Positions 1-10,906 of a stretch of 64,000 nucleotides of DNA are shown here, one piece after another. The translations under genes were made by a program, and so were the position numbers. Source of the stretch: Paracamarosporium sp. OC-R06-R3 (lineage: Eukaryota > Ascomycota > Dothideomycetes > Pleosporales > Didymosphaeriaceae); NCBI GenBank assembly GCA_019828545.1, contig JACVRA010000166.1, forward strand, positions 62,001 to 126,000, in the 5' to 3' direction. Position 1 is the first letter of the stretch. Every line of letters starts with the position of its first letter. Below the pieces are notes generated by a model. The model saw only the letters and a list, made by a program, of their open reading frames with translations, made no database searches and was not told where the DNA came from.

Positions 1-2
1 AT

Positions 3-569
3 GTAGGCACCTTCCTCGCTGTCAACGGCCTCATCGCGTTGTTTACGCAGGGTGTCATCTTCCCATACTTCGTGGAAAAAGTAGGCGTCTGGAGCACCTT
101 CGTCAGCATGATTGTTCTGTACCCGACAACATACGTTATCGTTCCCTTCATCAGTGCACTCCCGGAAAAACTCGTCTCCCCCGGCGTCTACCTCTCGCTG
201 TTTTTGCAGGGCTTCTACGGCATTCTCGTTTTCCCCTGTGCCCTCATTTTGCTCAAGAATGCAACACCTTCGCCGCTCGTGTTGGGCCGCGTCAATGGCG
301 CTGCCATGTCAGCATGCTGCCTTGCACGAACCGTCTCCAGCCCGCTTGTTGGCGTCGTGTACGCCGCAGGAGGCAGTGCAGCGGCGTGGTTCTTCCTGGC
401 CGGGTGTGCCATCGTCGGAGTGGTGCAGCTAATCTGGGTGCCCAAGGAACACGTAGATCGAGTTAAGGTTGAGAATGTGGTCAAGGACGCTGTGACTGAG
501 GTTATTCACCCGCATCATCATCACATCAGCGATACTGATAGCGTGGCGGTTGCGGATTACGACGATTAA
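3..569 (+). CDS. MFS transporter, C-terminal part (cut by window edge)
   Basis: The reading frame is already open at base 3 and runs to a TAA at 567-569, so only the last ~189 residues are present. They contain about five hydrophobic helices separated by short polar loops, with the small-residue pattern N-G-A-A-M-S-A and P-L-V-G that is usual in the last helices of major facilitator proteins. The protein would move a small solute across a membrane; the substrate cannot be read from this fragment. After the last helix there is a charged cytosolic tail of ~45 residues with a histidine cluster (H-P-H-H-H-H). This could bind a metal or simply be low complexity. The general MFS call is fairly secure; a zinc-facilitator-like or peptide-type subfamily is only a guess. 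Confidence 0.7.
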   Translation, partial: VGTFLAVNGLIALFTQGVIFPYFVEKVGVWSTFVSMIVLYPTTYVIVPFISALPEKLVSPGVYLSLFLQGFYGILVFPCALILLKNATPSPLVLGRVNGAAMSACCLARTVSSPLVGVVYAAGGSAAAWFFLAGCAIVGVVQLIWVPKEHVDRVKVENVVKDAVTEVIHPHHHHISDTDSVAVADYDD

Positions 570-3500
570 GTTTTGAATGTTAATTTGGATACAAGTTGAA
601 TATGGGTTGGTCCCATGGTGGGTGAACGGAAGGCCTACAGAGCACGGGCAGTTATATTTCACGTTCTCTTTTCGGTCTTTTGATTCATGTCGCGGTAACG
701 ATTTTTGAGATATTCCCATTACGGTCTGACGCGTTTTGTTTGTTGCGGGCGTTTTGTGGTGTTTTGTGTTTCTGTTTAGTAGCATGGCGTTTTTTTGCGC
801 TGCTCCCGTATGGGGCTCGTGTCTTTGGCATTGTCATGGAGCATGGCACGGTGTCATTTCTTTCATCTCGTCACGAGCTACGCCTGCAGTCTTCCCGTCC
901 AGTCCATCACTCCTCTATCTTCAAAGCTGCTAAACCGTCATCCACGCTGATGCAAGCGTACGCTCGTTTTTCCGCAGCGCAACCGTCTCTGTACCACAAC
1001 GTTGCATCTTTCTTTGCACAACCTCGCTTGCCAACGGCATACGTAGACCCCGTCGCACAGAGAGGCGTTCACGTCATGACGATCCCGAGGGCGCTAGGGC
1101 CCGCTCGGACGGTCGGGAGGCGTCGAGGCGGTGCGGATCCCATGTGATGTCGTGCGTGTGCGGCGTACTCGAGCCCTGTGGTACACGGCGCGCGCGCGTG
1201 CGGTGCGACGTTGTGCTGCGTGCGGGGCTCGGATGGTGTCTTGGATTCAGTCGAACAATGGGTGTGGGTTTGAGAGATCTGGTGGGCTGGCTTAGTACGC
1301 TGTGTGAGGTTGTTGTCATGTTGTTCGGAACGGTGCGGCCGAGGTGTGGAGAGGGCATGACCAAGGCGTCCAGCTTTGTTCTCGCTGACTGAGATGGTTG
1401 TCGTATGCTGCTGCGGATGGAGCGGTGCTGCTTAGTACTCTCGTCGGGTTGGTTCCTGCTTCACGAAGCGTGGTTTGCAGCAGACAAGTGGAACAGAGCG
1501 CGCGTGACGATGTAAGAAGCAGAGAGTGCATGTCAGTTGAGTGAGGATTTGCTCGGAGCGATGCGGGTTGGGCTGGCTGATGGCGTCCTTTGCGCCTTCC
1601 TATGCGTTTGCTGCAGCAACATCGCGCCTTCCTCGCAACCCTCTCAACGTGTCACTGCTCGCAACGAGCTCCTGACGCTACGCTCTCCGCCCATATCTGA
1701 TCAACTATCCGTCCTCTGTTGAACTCACTCAAACGTGCTCACCCTCTACCCTGTCTCAAATAAGTATAAAAAGCAGTTGGCAGACCCTAACCCTCGACAC
1801 ACAACTTCCTACTGCAGCCGCCGCCCAATGGCCACCTCCCACCTTTGAGCATGCTGTGCGCCTTTCCCTGCATTCGTCGACGCCATTTGGTGTAGCCGTG
1901 GCTCACGGCTGATGACCGACATGCCAGGTGCTACCGCATTAGGCCCGCTCTGCGCCGTCGTTGAGGTGCTCCCAGCCCAAGCCTCCAGCTCCCAGCCCAT
2001 GGTGCCAACGGTGCGTCTCCTCGGCTGCGGCTACTCGGCAGAGCAGCTGCATACGACCCTGGCTCCACCGATGGCTCTATTGCTTTGTACCCGGGTCCTC
2101 CCCATTATTATTATCCAACACGAAGGCGATCGTCTGGGAGAGACTGCAGTCTAAGCAAGTCGGTGCAATTCGGCGATCGTCAATCTAGTCGGCACCGAGT
2201 ACAGCTACCTGACGAGAGCAATCCGACTTTCGCGCACATGATTAGGACAGTACAGCACCAATGCTTCCCAGGGAAACCATGAACATCGCTCCCAGGCGTA
2301 TAATTAGCAGAGTTGGACGTGCGTCAATCTAGACAAAAGGGAACGCAATTGGCCATGAAGTGTCCATGCTCGTGGGGTTTACGCAACGATTCCGCGAAAT
2401 CCGCTTTGAGCTGAAGACACCACCGTGCGCCCGCAATGTCCTGCGCAATCGTCAGATACAGATACTCACCGCTACATCATCAACTGGCCTCATGACCTCC
2501 TCAATTCATCATCACCGCCTTTGCAGCTGTTGTCAAGCGGCATATCTCGCTACTACACCACACAACCGACGTCACTTAGCATGACCCCGCATTTTCTGCA
2601 TTCACCCTCCATGCTTCAAAAGACTACAAAATCGACAGATCTCCGCATTAGGCAATAATTATTGGATCCTTCGGCGTGGCATTTCTTACCATCTTGCTAC
2701 TGGCCCACAGCCCCGTCCATAGTCACGTCTCTGACGTTGCATGCTCAATCCAAGGATAAATCGGGGGGCTAGCGGTAGTGGGCTAATCGCTAGAGACAAG
2801 TATTTTTGGTGGTCGGTCCTGGGGCAAAGCTTGTTTTCGGCATGTTGGCACATGATTGGTCGCCTTGTGGGTGAGGCAGCTGGTGTCAGCATGCACATAC
2901 GAGGAGAATTCTCTGTCGTGCTCGTATGGGTGAAAACGACGGTGCGTTGGCTACGAAGCCGGAGCAATTGGAGATGTGACTGAACCGCAGACGTCGCATA
3001 CTGAACGCCTACTTTCTTGGAGCACCGCGCCATCGACGATCCGTCAGATCGGCGCAATTGGCTCTAAAATCGGAAGGACACAAGCGAAAGCCTTGTCGCC
3101 TGCTTGTTCGCTGCCTTGTGGCTTCAGCGCTGTCGTGTTAAGAAATTGCGTCTCGCCAGATACCCGCCAGATCAGGTCACCCAACGACGATACACGTGCT
3201 TGCGGTATTTCTTATTTCCGTGGCGGTCCCCAGTACTTCTGCTTCGAGAAGTATTAGAGAAGTGTGTTTCGGAGAAAGGGGGGCAGTGCATACCCTGCAA
3301 TTACCAGACGGCACAAGCTGTGGAGTTGCGATCCTTCGAACGGTTCGGTGGCCCAAAGGTCGGGAATTGGCACCCCGTATCCCATGGCACCCAAGCTAGC
3401 CGGGCTTCGAGGGCGCAGGTCACCGTGAGCTGATGAAACCCCTGTCCGCCCGAACAAAGACTAGCGCGGCGCGGTGTGAGGTCGTCAAAGGCCCGTGGCG

Positions 3501-3827
3501 CTTTTACGCCAATATCGAAAGCTGATGATCTAAGCCTAATCTATGCGCAGCGCTTTGGACCCGCGCGCGACTAGGGGCACAGGAGAGGAATGGTCTGCCG
3601 AGCTGGCATGGACCAGCCAGCGTCGTATCGCAGCGCTCAAAGGAGATTGGGATGGTTATAAGACTTGCTGGTTCCCATCCCCTTTCCGTTTTCACTCCTT
3701 GTCCAACGCCCTTGCAAGTTCTTGCGGAGCATCCATTCGTTTACCAAGCCAGAAAAACCCATTCAGTTGGTAATTTCTAATTGACCCTACAATCATCTCC
3801 TGGACACAAAGGATCGAGACGGCCACC
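570..3827. other. Gene-poor intergenic stretch, 3.3 kb
   Basis: No open frame here shows a conserved motif, a membrane pattern or a believable exon chain. The open frames are short and lie opposite each other, as expected in GC-balanced non-coding DNA. The only structured signal is a TATA-like box near 1765, listed separately. The last ~200 bases are probably the tyrosinase promoter, with a possible TATAA around 3657. Confidence 0.5.
1765..1772 (+). promoter_or_regulatory. TATA-like box with pyrimidine-rich leader, orphan
   Basis: TATAAAAA is preceded by a long pyrimidine-rich tract. About 50 bases after the box an ATG at 1828 opens a frame of only six codons, followed by another very short frame. 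This looks like a fungal core promoter, but nothing convincing is translated downstream. It could drive a non-coding RNA, or a gene whose exons I cannot assemble. Confidence 0.3.
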
Positions 3828-4936
3828 ATGACCAAGTTCACCGCCCTCACCGCAGCCCTCGCTGCGGGCGCATCCGCCGCTGCCCTCCCTGCGGCCCTGA
3901 TTCCCACCGGAGCCCCCAAGCTCGCTCTGTCCCTCTTCGAGACACACGAGATGAACCTCCTCTCCCTCTCCGACATCACCGAGCTGGTGGCTAACCAGAC
4001 TGGCCTCGGCATTCCCGAACCCGAATTCGACACCTTCGCTGCCGCTGCCACCTGCAGCTCCATCAAGGTTCGCACCGAGTGGCATGATACCTCGGACACC
4101 ACCAAGCAGAACTTCGTGAACGGTGTCAAGTGCTTGCTCGGCAAGGCTTCCAAGGGCAACTACCCTGGCTCCAAGAACCGCTACGAAGACTTCGTGCAGG
4201 TGCACCAGACAGTTACCGACAACGTGCACAACAACCGCAAGTTCATTGTGTGGCACCGTGCTTTCCTGTGGGCTTTCGAGCAGGTGTTGAAGGATGAGTG
4301 TGGTTTCAACGATGCCCTTCCGTGGTTCGACGAGACCAAGTTCGCGGGCAAGTTCTCGCAGTCGTCCATCTTCTCCAGCAAGTGGCTTGGTGCCATCAAC
4401 CTGGGCGGAAACTGTGTCACCGATGGCGTAAGTGCACGCACACTAATCGTGAGGAATGCAAGGCTAACTGGGAACAGCAATTCGCCAACCTCGCTCTGAA
4501 CGTCGGCCCCGGCACCAGCGCAACCAACCAGTACCACTGCCTTGCCCGTAACGGCAATGCTCAGGACACTGCCAACACCAACAACAACGTCGTCAATGGC
4601 TGCAGGGCTCTGAAGGACTACCAGGACTTTGCTAAGTGCGCTGAGCAGGGTGCGCACGCCTGGGGCCACAACGGTATCGGCAGCGTCATGCGCGACGTAT
4701 ATGCCTCTCCTGGCGACCCAGTCTTCTGGCTCCACCACGGCATGGTCGACCGCCACTTCCGCATCTGGCAGAACGACGACAGCGCGCGCACCGGCTACAT
4801 TGACGGCACTGGCCCTAACGGCGCCGCCCTCACCATGGACACGGACATCTTCCTCAACAGCCTGAAGCCCAACATGAAGGTCAGGGATGTCATGAACACG
4901 CTCAGCTCCCCCATGTGCTACAAGTACAACTACTAG
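3828..4936 (+). CDS. Secreted short tyrosinase / catechol oxidase (type 3 copper enzyme)
   Basis: Exons are 3828-4427 and 4478-4936. The 50-bp intron has GTAAGT, a CTAAC branch point and CAG, and joins in phase 0 to give 352 residues. An N-terminal hydrophobic stretch ending in Ala-rich sequence (residues 1-20) looks like a signal peptide, so the enzyme is probably secreted. The CuA histidines are H126, H134 and H143 (in F-I-V-W-H-R-A-F). The CuB histidines are H260, H264 and H287 (F-W-L-H-H-G-M-V-D-R). Both copper sites are complete, so o-phenol oxidation to quinones is expected. The protein is much shorter than melanin tyrosinases that carry a C-terminal lid domain and resembles the short secreted class. 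There is no Cys-X-His thioether motif near the second CuA histidine. The gene stands alone between long gaps. Confidence 0.9.
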
Positions 4937-7197
4937 ACATCGCTACGATTTTTTTTTTCATATCACCTGCATTCTGAAATAGACCGAATACCATTCACAC
5001 TTTCTTATTCACTCTTTACTTGGCGTTTTCGCATCTTGATCATGTTGCATTTGAGTGGTTTGATTGGGGTTCTTCACGGCTGTTTCAAAACCTGGCATCT
5101 TTCATGCGCGTCATGTCTGGGAGCTATGATGATGTGTCCCTTGGACGGCACAGTCTACATAAACATTACATCCTAAATTCTAATACATAATTGTTCCAGC
5201 CCACATGGTCTGCCTTTCGGTCTGGTCACTACCCCTGCAGCTAACAGAACGGTGCCTGACTACCACAAGACGTGCAATGCGCCACTCAGCCAGGAACCGC
5301 GGCTCGCGTGTCCCCCTCCCCTGCCAAGCGCCGCCACGCATGCGCGCGAACTCCCCCTCTCATCTCACACTGCACGTCATCAAGGTCGAGGTAAGCTTCA
5401 GTCAAGGCGGCAGCGAACGAACTTGTCTGCGAGTCCTGGCACATGTCAAACAACGGGCGCGAGCGAGCGTGGAATGACAGGCTACGGGCCGGCGTGTGTT
5501 GAAACAAGTGGGTGTGGGGCAGGCAAATGACGGACGGACAAAGACGAAACGCACAAGCGAGGGGTGGATTGGGGGGATGGGGATGTCGAGATGAGAGGTT
5601 GTAAGGCGAAACGGAGCGAGATTTCAGTATCGATTGGCGCTGTGTTTGCATGAAGTATCCTATGCTATCTAGATGCGCGGCTGTTTCTCCTGAATTGCTT
5701 GCTTCGCTGTCGCGTCGCGGGCGCATCCACTCCACTTAGCCACCCACTCACCCCTCCACCACCCACCGGGACAGCGTAAGCGGGTGGATATACCGGCAAC
5801 GAGCGTCACGGTGCGGCAACGGGGCGCCTTCGACCCATTCATCATCTCCGAACGCCGGCACCCACACACACGCTCACAATGTTGAGCTGAGCAGCATCTT
5901 TGCACACTACAAATCACTAATCCTTCCGCCCAAGGTTCGGCAGCCCGTTCCCTTTGTCCTCGACGACGGAAGCGAACATGCTAGCATCGTGTGATCTGGC
6001 CCAGCCCGCATCCTCCACCTCTCTCTAGCCTACCCAGCGCACGGCATTCGCATGTGAATCAGAAGTACGCAGGTGCGTGCCCAGATCTCGGAATCGCGGA
6101 ACAATGACCGCGTGATCGACCGGAATCCAGGGCATGCTTTGATTCTTTGCAGCGTGCGGTGCGGTGGGTTGGTGGGTGGTTGCGTTGGAATGGGGGGTTC
6201 CTGGATGGGTTTACCTTTTTGGGTTTGGAGAGGGTGGGTTGGTAGGGCATGTTAAGAGGGTGCGCTCAGGTTGCGATGGTAGACTGCGGGTCTTTGATGA
6301 CTTGGAGTGGGAGTGTTGAGATGAGTGCAAGTTTCTGGTGGTGTGTTTTGCTTGGGGGGCGTTCCTTGGGATGTGGTGCGTCTGTTGCTTTTGATGGTCG
6401 CTGTGGGTTGCTGCTTGCGTCACGTGCAACTGGGTTGAGCTGACATTGCTCGAAGCGGAAATGTAAGATATTGACTTGCTTCACGGTTCTTGGATCATCC
6501 GGCGCGATCCGAACGATATGTCTGCACGTCTTAGGCTCTAGTTACTTGCCGCTCTTAGTTCATCTGTCAGCTGTAGTGATGGACGTTCTTTGTGAGGACG
6601 AGAGCCGTCGATAGGCTGTCGTTAAAGCTCATTGAGACCAGAGTGGAGCGCGAAATCTGTATGTGTGAGGTTGGCGCTGCGTAACTGCTGGGCTTTTTTA
6701 ATTCTTCAAGCGCCGAAAATGGACGAGATTGCGACGTTCTGGGTTCAAGTTACGCCTCGGAGGCGTGGGATACGCGCCGGCCCGCACCGCTGGATGGAGC
6801 AGATCCTTATGATTGGATTGTTTTTTTCTTTTAGCTGACCAACAGGAGAGGCTGATATAGCTCTGAAAAGGGGTCCTGAACCCGGATACTGAATCGTTCA
6901 TAACATTGCGCGATTATGTGTCAACTATTTTGGGATAACAGCCGGCTGTGCCGCCATAGCATCGAAACGCAAACCCCCTTTTGGTTTCTCTTTTTTCAAA
7001 CTCTACCTCAAATAAACTTTCAACATCAATTATCCGTTCCGAGCAAAAATAAGCCGATGGAATTCATTTGGGAAGTTCGACACCGAGTGCAGTTGACGAA
7101 TCGAATGTATGATATTTCTCATGTCTTCAGTTTCTATACAGGAACCGTCTATAGCGCGTACCTATACCAAACCTCGAAAACAAGCGCTTATAGGACT
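4937..7197. other. Intergenic stretch between tyrosinase and permease, 2.3 kb
   Basis: It starts with the tyrosinase 3' region (a T-run at about 4950) and ends at the permease stop codon. No frame has recognisable domains; the longest, at 5286-5735 on the minus strand, is low-complexity Pro/Ser/Arg/His sequence in a GC-rich tract. I see no RNA gene or repeat. Confidence 0.5.
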
Positions 7198-8937
7198 CTA
7201 CCAGATCTTCTCCCAAGTTCTTTGCACCACGTTCATTTCGGCCAGGCGTTGCTTCTCGTTCTCCTCCAGCCCTCCATCCTCCCAGATAGCGCATTCGGCA
7301 TCAACCTCTGCCTTCCCATAGTATATGTCTACAGTCGCTGGATCAGCAAATTTGGTCTTCTTGACAATCTTCCAGAGGAAGAACATGACGGTGGCCCACG
7401 CAATCCCGAAGTAGGTTGTGATAAACGACTGGATCGAGAACGGCGAGAAAGAATCGAAGCCCAGGAACAAGATGATAAGACAGCCGAAGATCAGTCCAAA
7501 CCATGCGGTATATGGAGCAAAGTTGCAATAGTAAGGCAGCGTTTTGCGATCGAACTTCTGAGCTTTGAGGGCGCGGTACCAGCCCAAGTAGACCCAGAAG
7601 AAGCAGACGAAGTTGACAATGAGTCCGGAGGTTGACAGGTCGACGAACCATGAAAACACTGTGATGGCAGAGTTATCCGCTACCAGGAAGGTGATGCATC
7701 CGATCAATGACACCGCAAGAACGCAATAGTATGGAATACCGCTCTTGGAACACGTCAAGAAGATCTTGGGAGCCTGTCCTTCTTGGGCCAAAGAGTACAG
7801 CGTACGGCTAGTCTGGTATACGAACGCGTTACCGCATGAGATGGCGGAAACCAGGATCAGGGTATTGATAAGACCAGGTAGGCCACCGGTGACGCCGGCG
7901 TTGCGGATACCGATAACCCACGGCGAGGCGGCAGCACCAGGTTCGCCTCCCTTGATAGCAAGGAGTAAATTGGGGTCGCGCGACGAGCAGATGATGCCTA
8001 CAGCCAAGCTGCCGATGACGTAGAAACCGACCAAGCGGTAGAAGATAAGTCGCGCAAGTCGTGGAATAGTGCGTCGGGGGTTCTGTACCTCTCCAGCGGA
8101 TAAACTGATAAAATCTGGGCCAGCAAGGGTGAAGACGGCGAAACGTATGGACACTGCTATAGCGAGCAAGCGTCCCGTAGCACCCTCGGCATAATACGAG
8201 TGCATCGCATTCCCGTCCGTCCAAGTGCGGAATCCGTACGCATCGTGCTTGGGGTTGCCGCCAACCATTGTAATGAAGGTGAAGAGGACCAGACCGGTAA
8301 GGAGCAAGACCTTGGTGATCGACATGACAAACTCAGACTCTCCATACCATCTATCGACTTTGTTAGCAATGTGAACGAGCGGCTCAGAGACATCCACTTA
8401 CTTTACAGCTACGAGATTGAAGAAGGTGCACAGGATGAGGACCATCGCCACCCATACGGCTGGATTGACATCGACATCCCAAAACTGCACCACTGTTGCT
8501 ACAGCGCTGGTCTCGGTACAGACGAACATTGCTCCGGCGTAGAAGTACGTCCATCCCAGTGCGAAGCCCAGCGCAGGATCCACATATCTCGTTGCCAATC
8601 CGAAAACACTACCGCGGATGGGTAACCAAGTCACCATCTCAGCAGTGCACAAGTTGCACGGCCAGATGAAGCCTATGCCATATATCAAATATCCAAGGAG
8701 TAACGCGAGAGGACCGGCGTTGACGAGCACTTTGCCAATCCCAACGAAGAGACCAACACCAATACCACCTGCAATTGCAGCAAGTTGGACATGGCGAGGT
8801 CGGAGCCCACGATGGGTATGCAGGGAGCCAGGGTTTAGAGATTCAGGGACTTTGTACAGGATATCGCCGACTTCGGCATCAGGGCGGCTTGTGGTGTGCG
8901 AGATATCGACCTTGGAGGTGTCGTCCTGAACGCCCAT
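7198..8937 (-). CDS. Amino-acid permease (APC superfamily, YAT type)
   Basis: Two exons on the minus strand, 8937-8402 and 8350-7198, flank a 51-bp intron (GTAAGT...TAG) and encode 562 residues. The intron join restores the codon before W-Y-G-E-S. After a ~50-residue hydrophilic N-terminus comes the first helix with A-G-G-I-G-V-G-L-F-V-G-I-G, the substrate-backbone-binding signature of fungal amino-acid permeases (consensus G-G-x-I-G-T-G-L-F). About 12 helices follow, including the conserved P-R-R-T-I-P loop after helix 6. The protein should sit in the plasma membrane and import amino acids with protons; specificity cannot be read. A TATA-like CTATAAAG lies on the same strand at 9060-9053, ~120 bp upstream of the ATG. 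The C-terminal tail is short and charged. Confidence 0.92.
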
Positions 8938-9864
8938 GGTGAATGAAACCAGGACCGAAGGGTCTGAGCAAGAAGAGGAGAAGGAGTAAAGGCGATCAAG
9001 ATGTACGATTTTTTCAGTGTGTGCATAGGTACCCTGGCAGGTTAATATAGGTCTTTATAGCTTGTTGTGGTTATCAAGCGGCTTGGTACTGTTCATCCTA
9101 TCTCAACTATCTCAGCGCCACCACCAGCATGTCATGGTTTCACAGTCTAGATAAGAAACCCGGAGACCTTTCCCCAGAGCGAGATAGAGACCTTAGGGTA
9201 CTTGGCTGCGCTAGCAAATTCTATGTGTCTACTTTTCCCCGCAAAGTCTCGGTGTCCTCCTAAACGAGTCAGCTCGCGTGCCCATCACGCGGACGACGTC
9301 TGGGGGATTTTACAACCTTGCGTAAGGATGTGCGCAAGTGACAGGGCACCTCCAATGATCCCCAGTATGGCTCTATGCTCAGACTGGCATGATCAGACGG
9401 CTCTGCCAAGCATAATATGGGACCGAGACGCGGCCGCTAGCACCGGATTAGGTGGTCCAAGTGAGAGCCCCTCCCGATTCTAGATCCGCTCTCTCGGTAC
9501 GCTTTCCTTCCCCATAAGACCTTGTCAACCAAGCAAGTGACTTAGGCAAGGCTCTCTTCTCAACCCATTAGCAGACGAAGTCGGATGCGGGGTATTAGTC
9601 CGGCGCATAGTGCCTGTAGTAGAATTGTGACCAACGAGCGCTGATCCATTCACCTGGGATTATCTGGTAAACTAGAGAAGGACCGATTGGGTCGGCGGAT
9701 ATGATAAGTACGCATGCATTACGAGCGTCTCCAGCGTTTATACCTTATCCGTGCCAAGAGTTTCCATCCGTCCATATACCACAGCTGAGATCACGAAGGC
9801 CACTACGCGGGCCTTCTGAGTCGAGCTCATCTTTTGCTATCCATCAAATTTGCTGCCCCTTAGC
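8938..9864. other. Intergenic stretch upstream of the permease
   Basis: It contains the permease promoter (TATA-like box at 9053-9060 on the minus strand) and otherwise no supported gene, RNA or repeat. Confidence 0.5.
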
Positions 9865-10369
9865 TTATCTCTGTTGCTTCTGTTCGCCATCGGTCGACCT
9901 CATATCGTCATCCTTCACATCATCCTCACTCGATTGCAGTTCAGAGAGCGAAGATCGCACATGAGCAGCATCGTCTAACCGCACTCTACTAAATTTACGA
10001 GCAAGTTGCACCTCAACATCAGGCGTGCGCATCTTGTCACACACGTCCTCCGTCTTTTTGGCAAACTCCTGCTCGAATCCGTCGGCGCCATGCTCCACCC
10101 ACAAATTCGCCCCCTGCTTTATCAGCGCGTATATCTGGGCTCTCTTAACGACCGTGCGCGAATTCTCAACTAGTGATGCGAATTTATCTTTCAGCGCTTC
10201 GGTTTGCAGTCGAGCATGGGTACGTTTCGCTTCTGGCCATTGTAGGCTGATTCGAAAAACGCCTGGATGCGTTAACGGAGTGGTGTGAGGCGTGCAAGTG
10301 TACGCCGCGAGGAGCTATGGATGGCGCACTTACGTTCTCGCATACGCACGGGCTTGTGGATGCGTCCGC
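9865..10369 (-). CDS. Hypothetical charged protein, 5' end unresolved
   Basis: Two minus-strand exons fit together: 10369-10334 (36 nt) and 10246-9865. The 87-bp intron has GTAAGTG, a GTTAAC-like branch site and CAG. Upstream of the small exon there is another good acceptor (GCTAAC then TACAG). The joined frame gives ~139 residues ending at a stop at 9865. It is strongly charged and probably helical (for example T-E-A-L-K-D-K-F-A-S-L and Q-I-Y-A-L-I-K-Q-G-A-N-L) with an acidic tail. I recognise no family. No ATG lies in frame before the middle of the last exon, so at least one 5' exon is missing from my model. A candidate ATG at about 10572 starts a Ser/Gln-rich frame, but its phase does not match. 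This may be a real small gene or a decaying one. Confidence 0.4.
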
Positions 10370-10906
10370 CTGTACACGTTAGCAGAGGCTTTGAGGTCGA
10401 GGCTCTCGCAGCCCCCTATCGATTTGGCGTTGGTATTCACTTACGTGTTGATAGGGGACCCCGAGGCCTATGAATCTAGGATCCTTGCCATCGAGCTGTA
10501 TCATTACTCTCTCTGGGCTGTTGGTTGCTGCGGCTATCTCCATCATTTTGGCTCGGAACCCAAGGGGGAGCCATCGCTGTTGGATTTTGAAACAAGGCAG
10601 AGAATGGTCACTAACGCGCTGTGAGGGAACAGATACACAAGAACATTAAGTCGGCTCATAGTGAGGCATCTTTGCCTTCAGCAATGTGTGGCCTTTGGGC
10701 TCGCTACCACACTACACAACTTATAGAAAAGAACACGTTGAGCTACCTTGTACCAAGGCTTTCCTCAAGTATAACCACGGGCGGAAGACCCCACTGTTGT
10801 TAAAGGTGCCCTTTGCAAGCATTTGAGAGTATCATCTTGTCTCCATGTGTTCTCAAGACATTCTTCTTTTCCCAAATTCTTATGGAAGCGCGCCTCTCGT
10901 AAATCG
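10370..10906. other. Spacer that may hold the 5' exon of the hypothetical gene
   Basis: A minus-strand ATG near 10572 and a GTAAGTG donor at 10444 could belong to the upstream part of the 9865-10369 gene, but the frames contain stops as I read them. Nothing else is seen. Confidence 0.3.

Noticed and set aside
1780..1792. Short CCCTAACCCT stretch resembling a telomere repeat
   Set aside because: Fewer than two full repeat units, inside ordinary sequence with genes on both sides.
5286..5735. 149-codon minus-strand open frame
   Set aside because: Low-complexity composition in GC-rich DNA, no motif, no leader or splice support.
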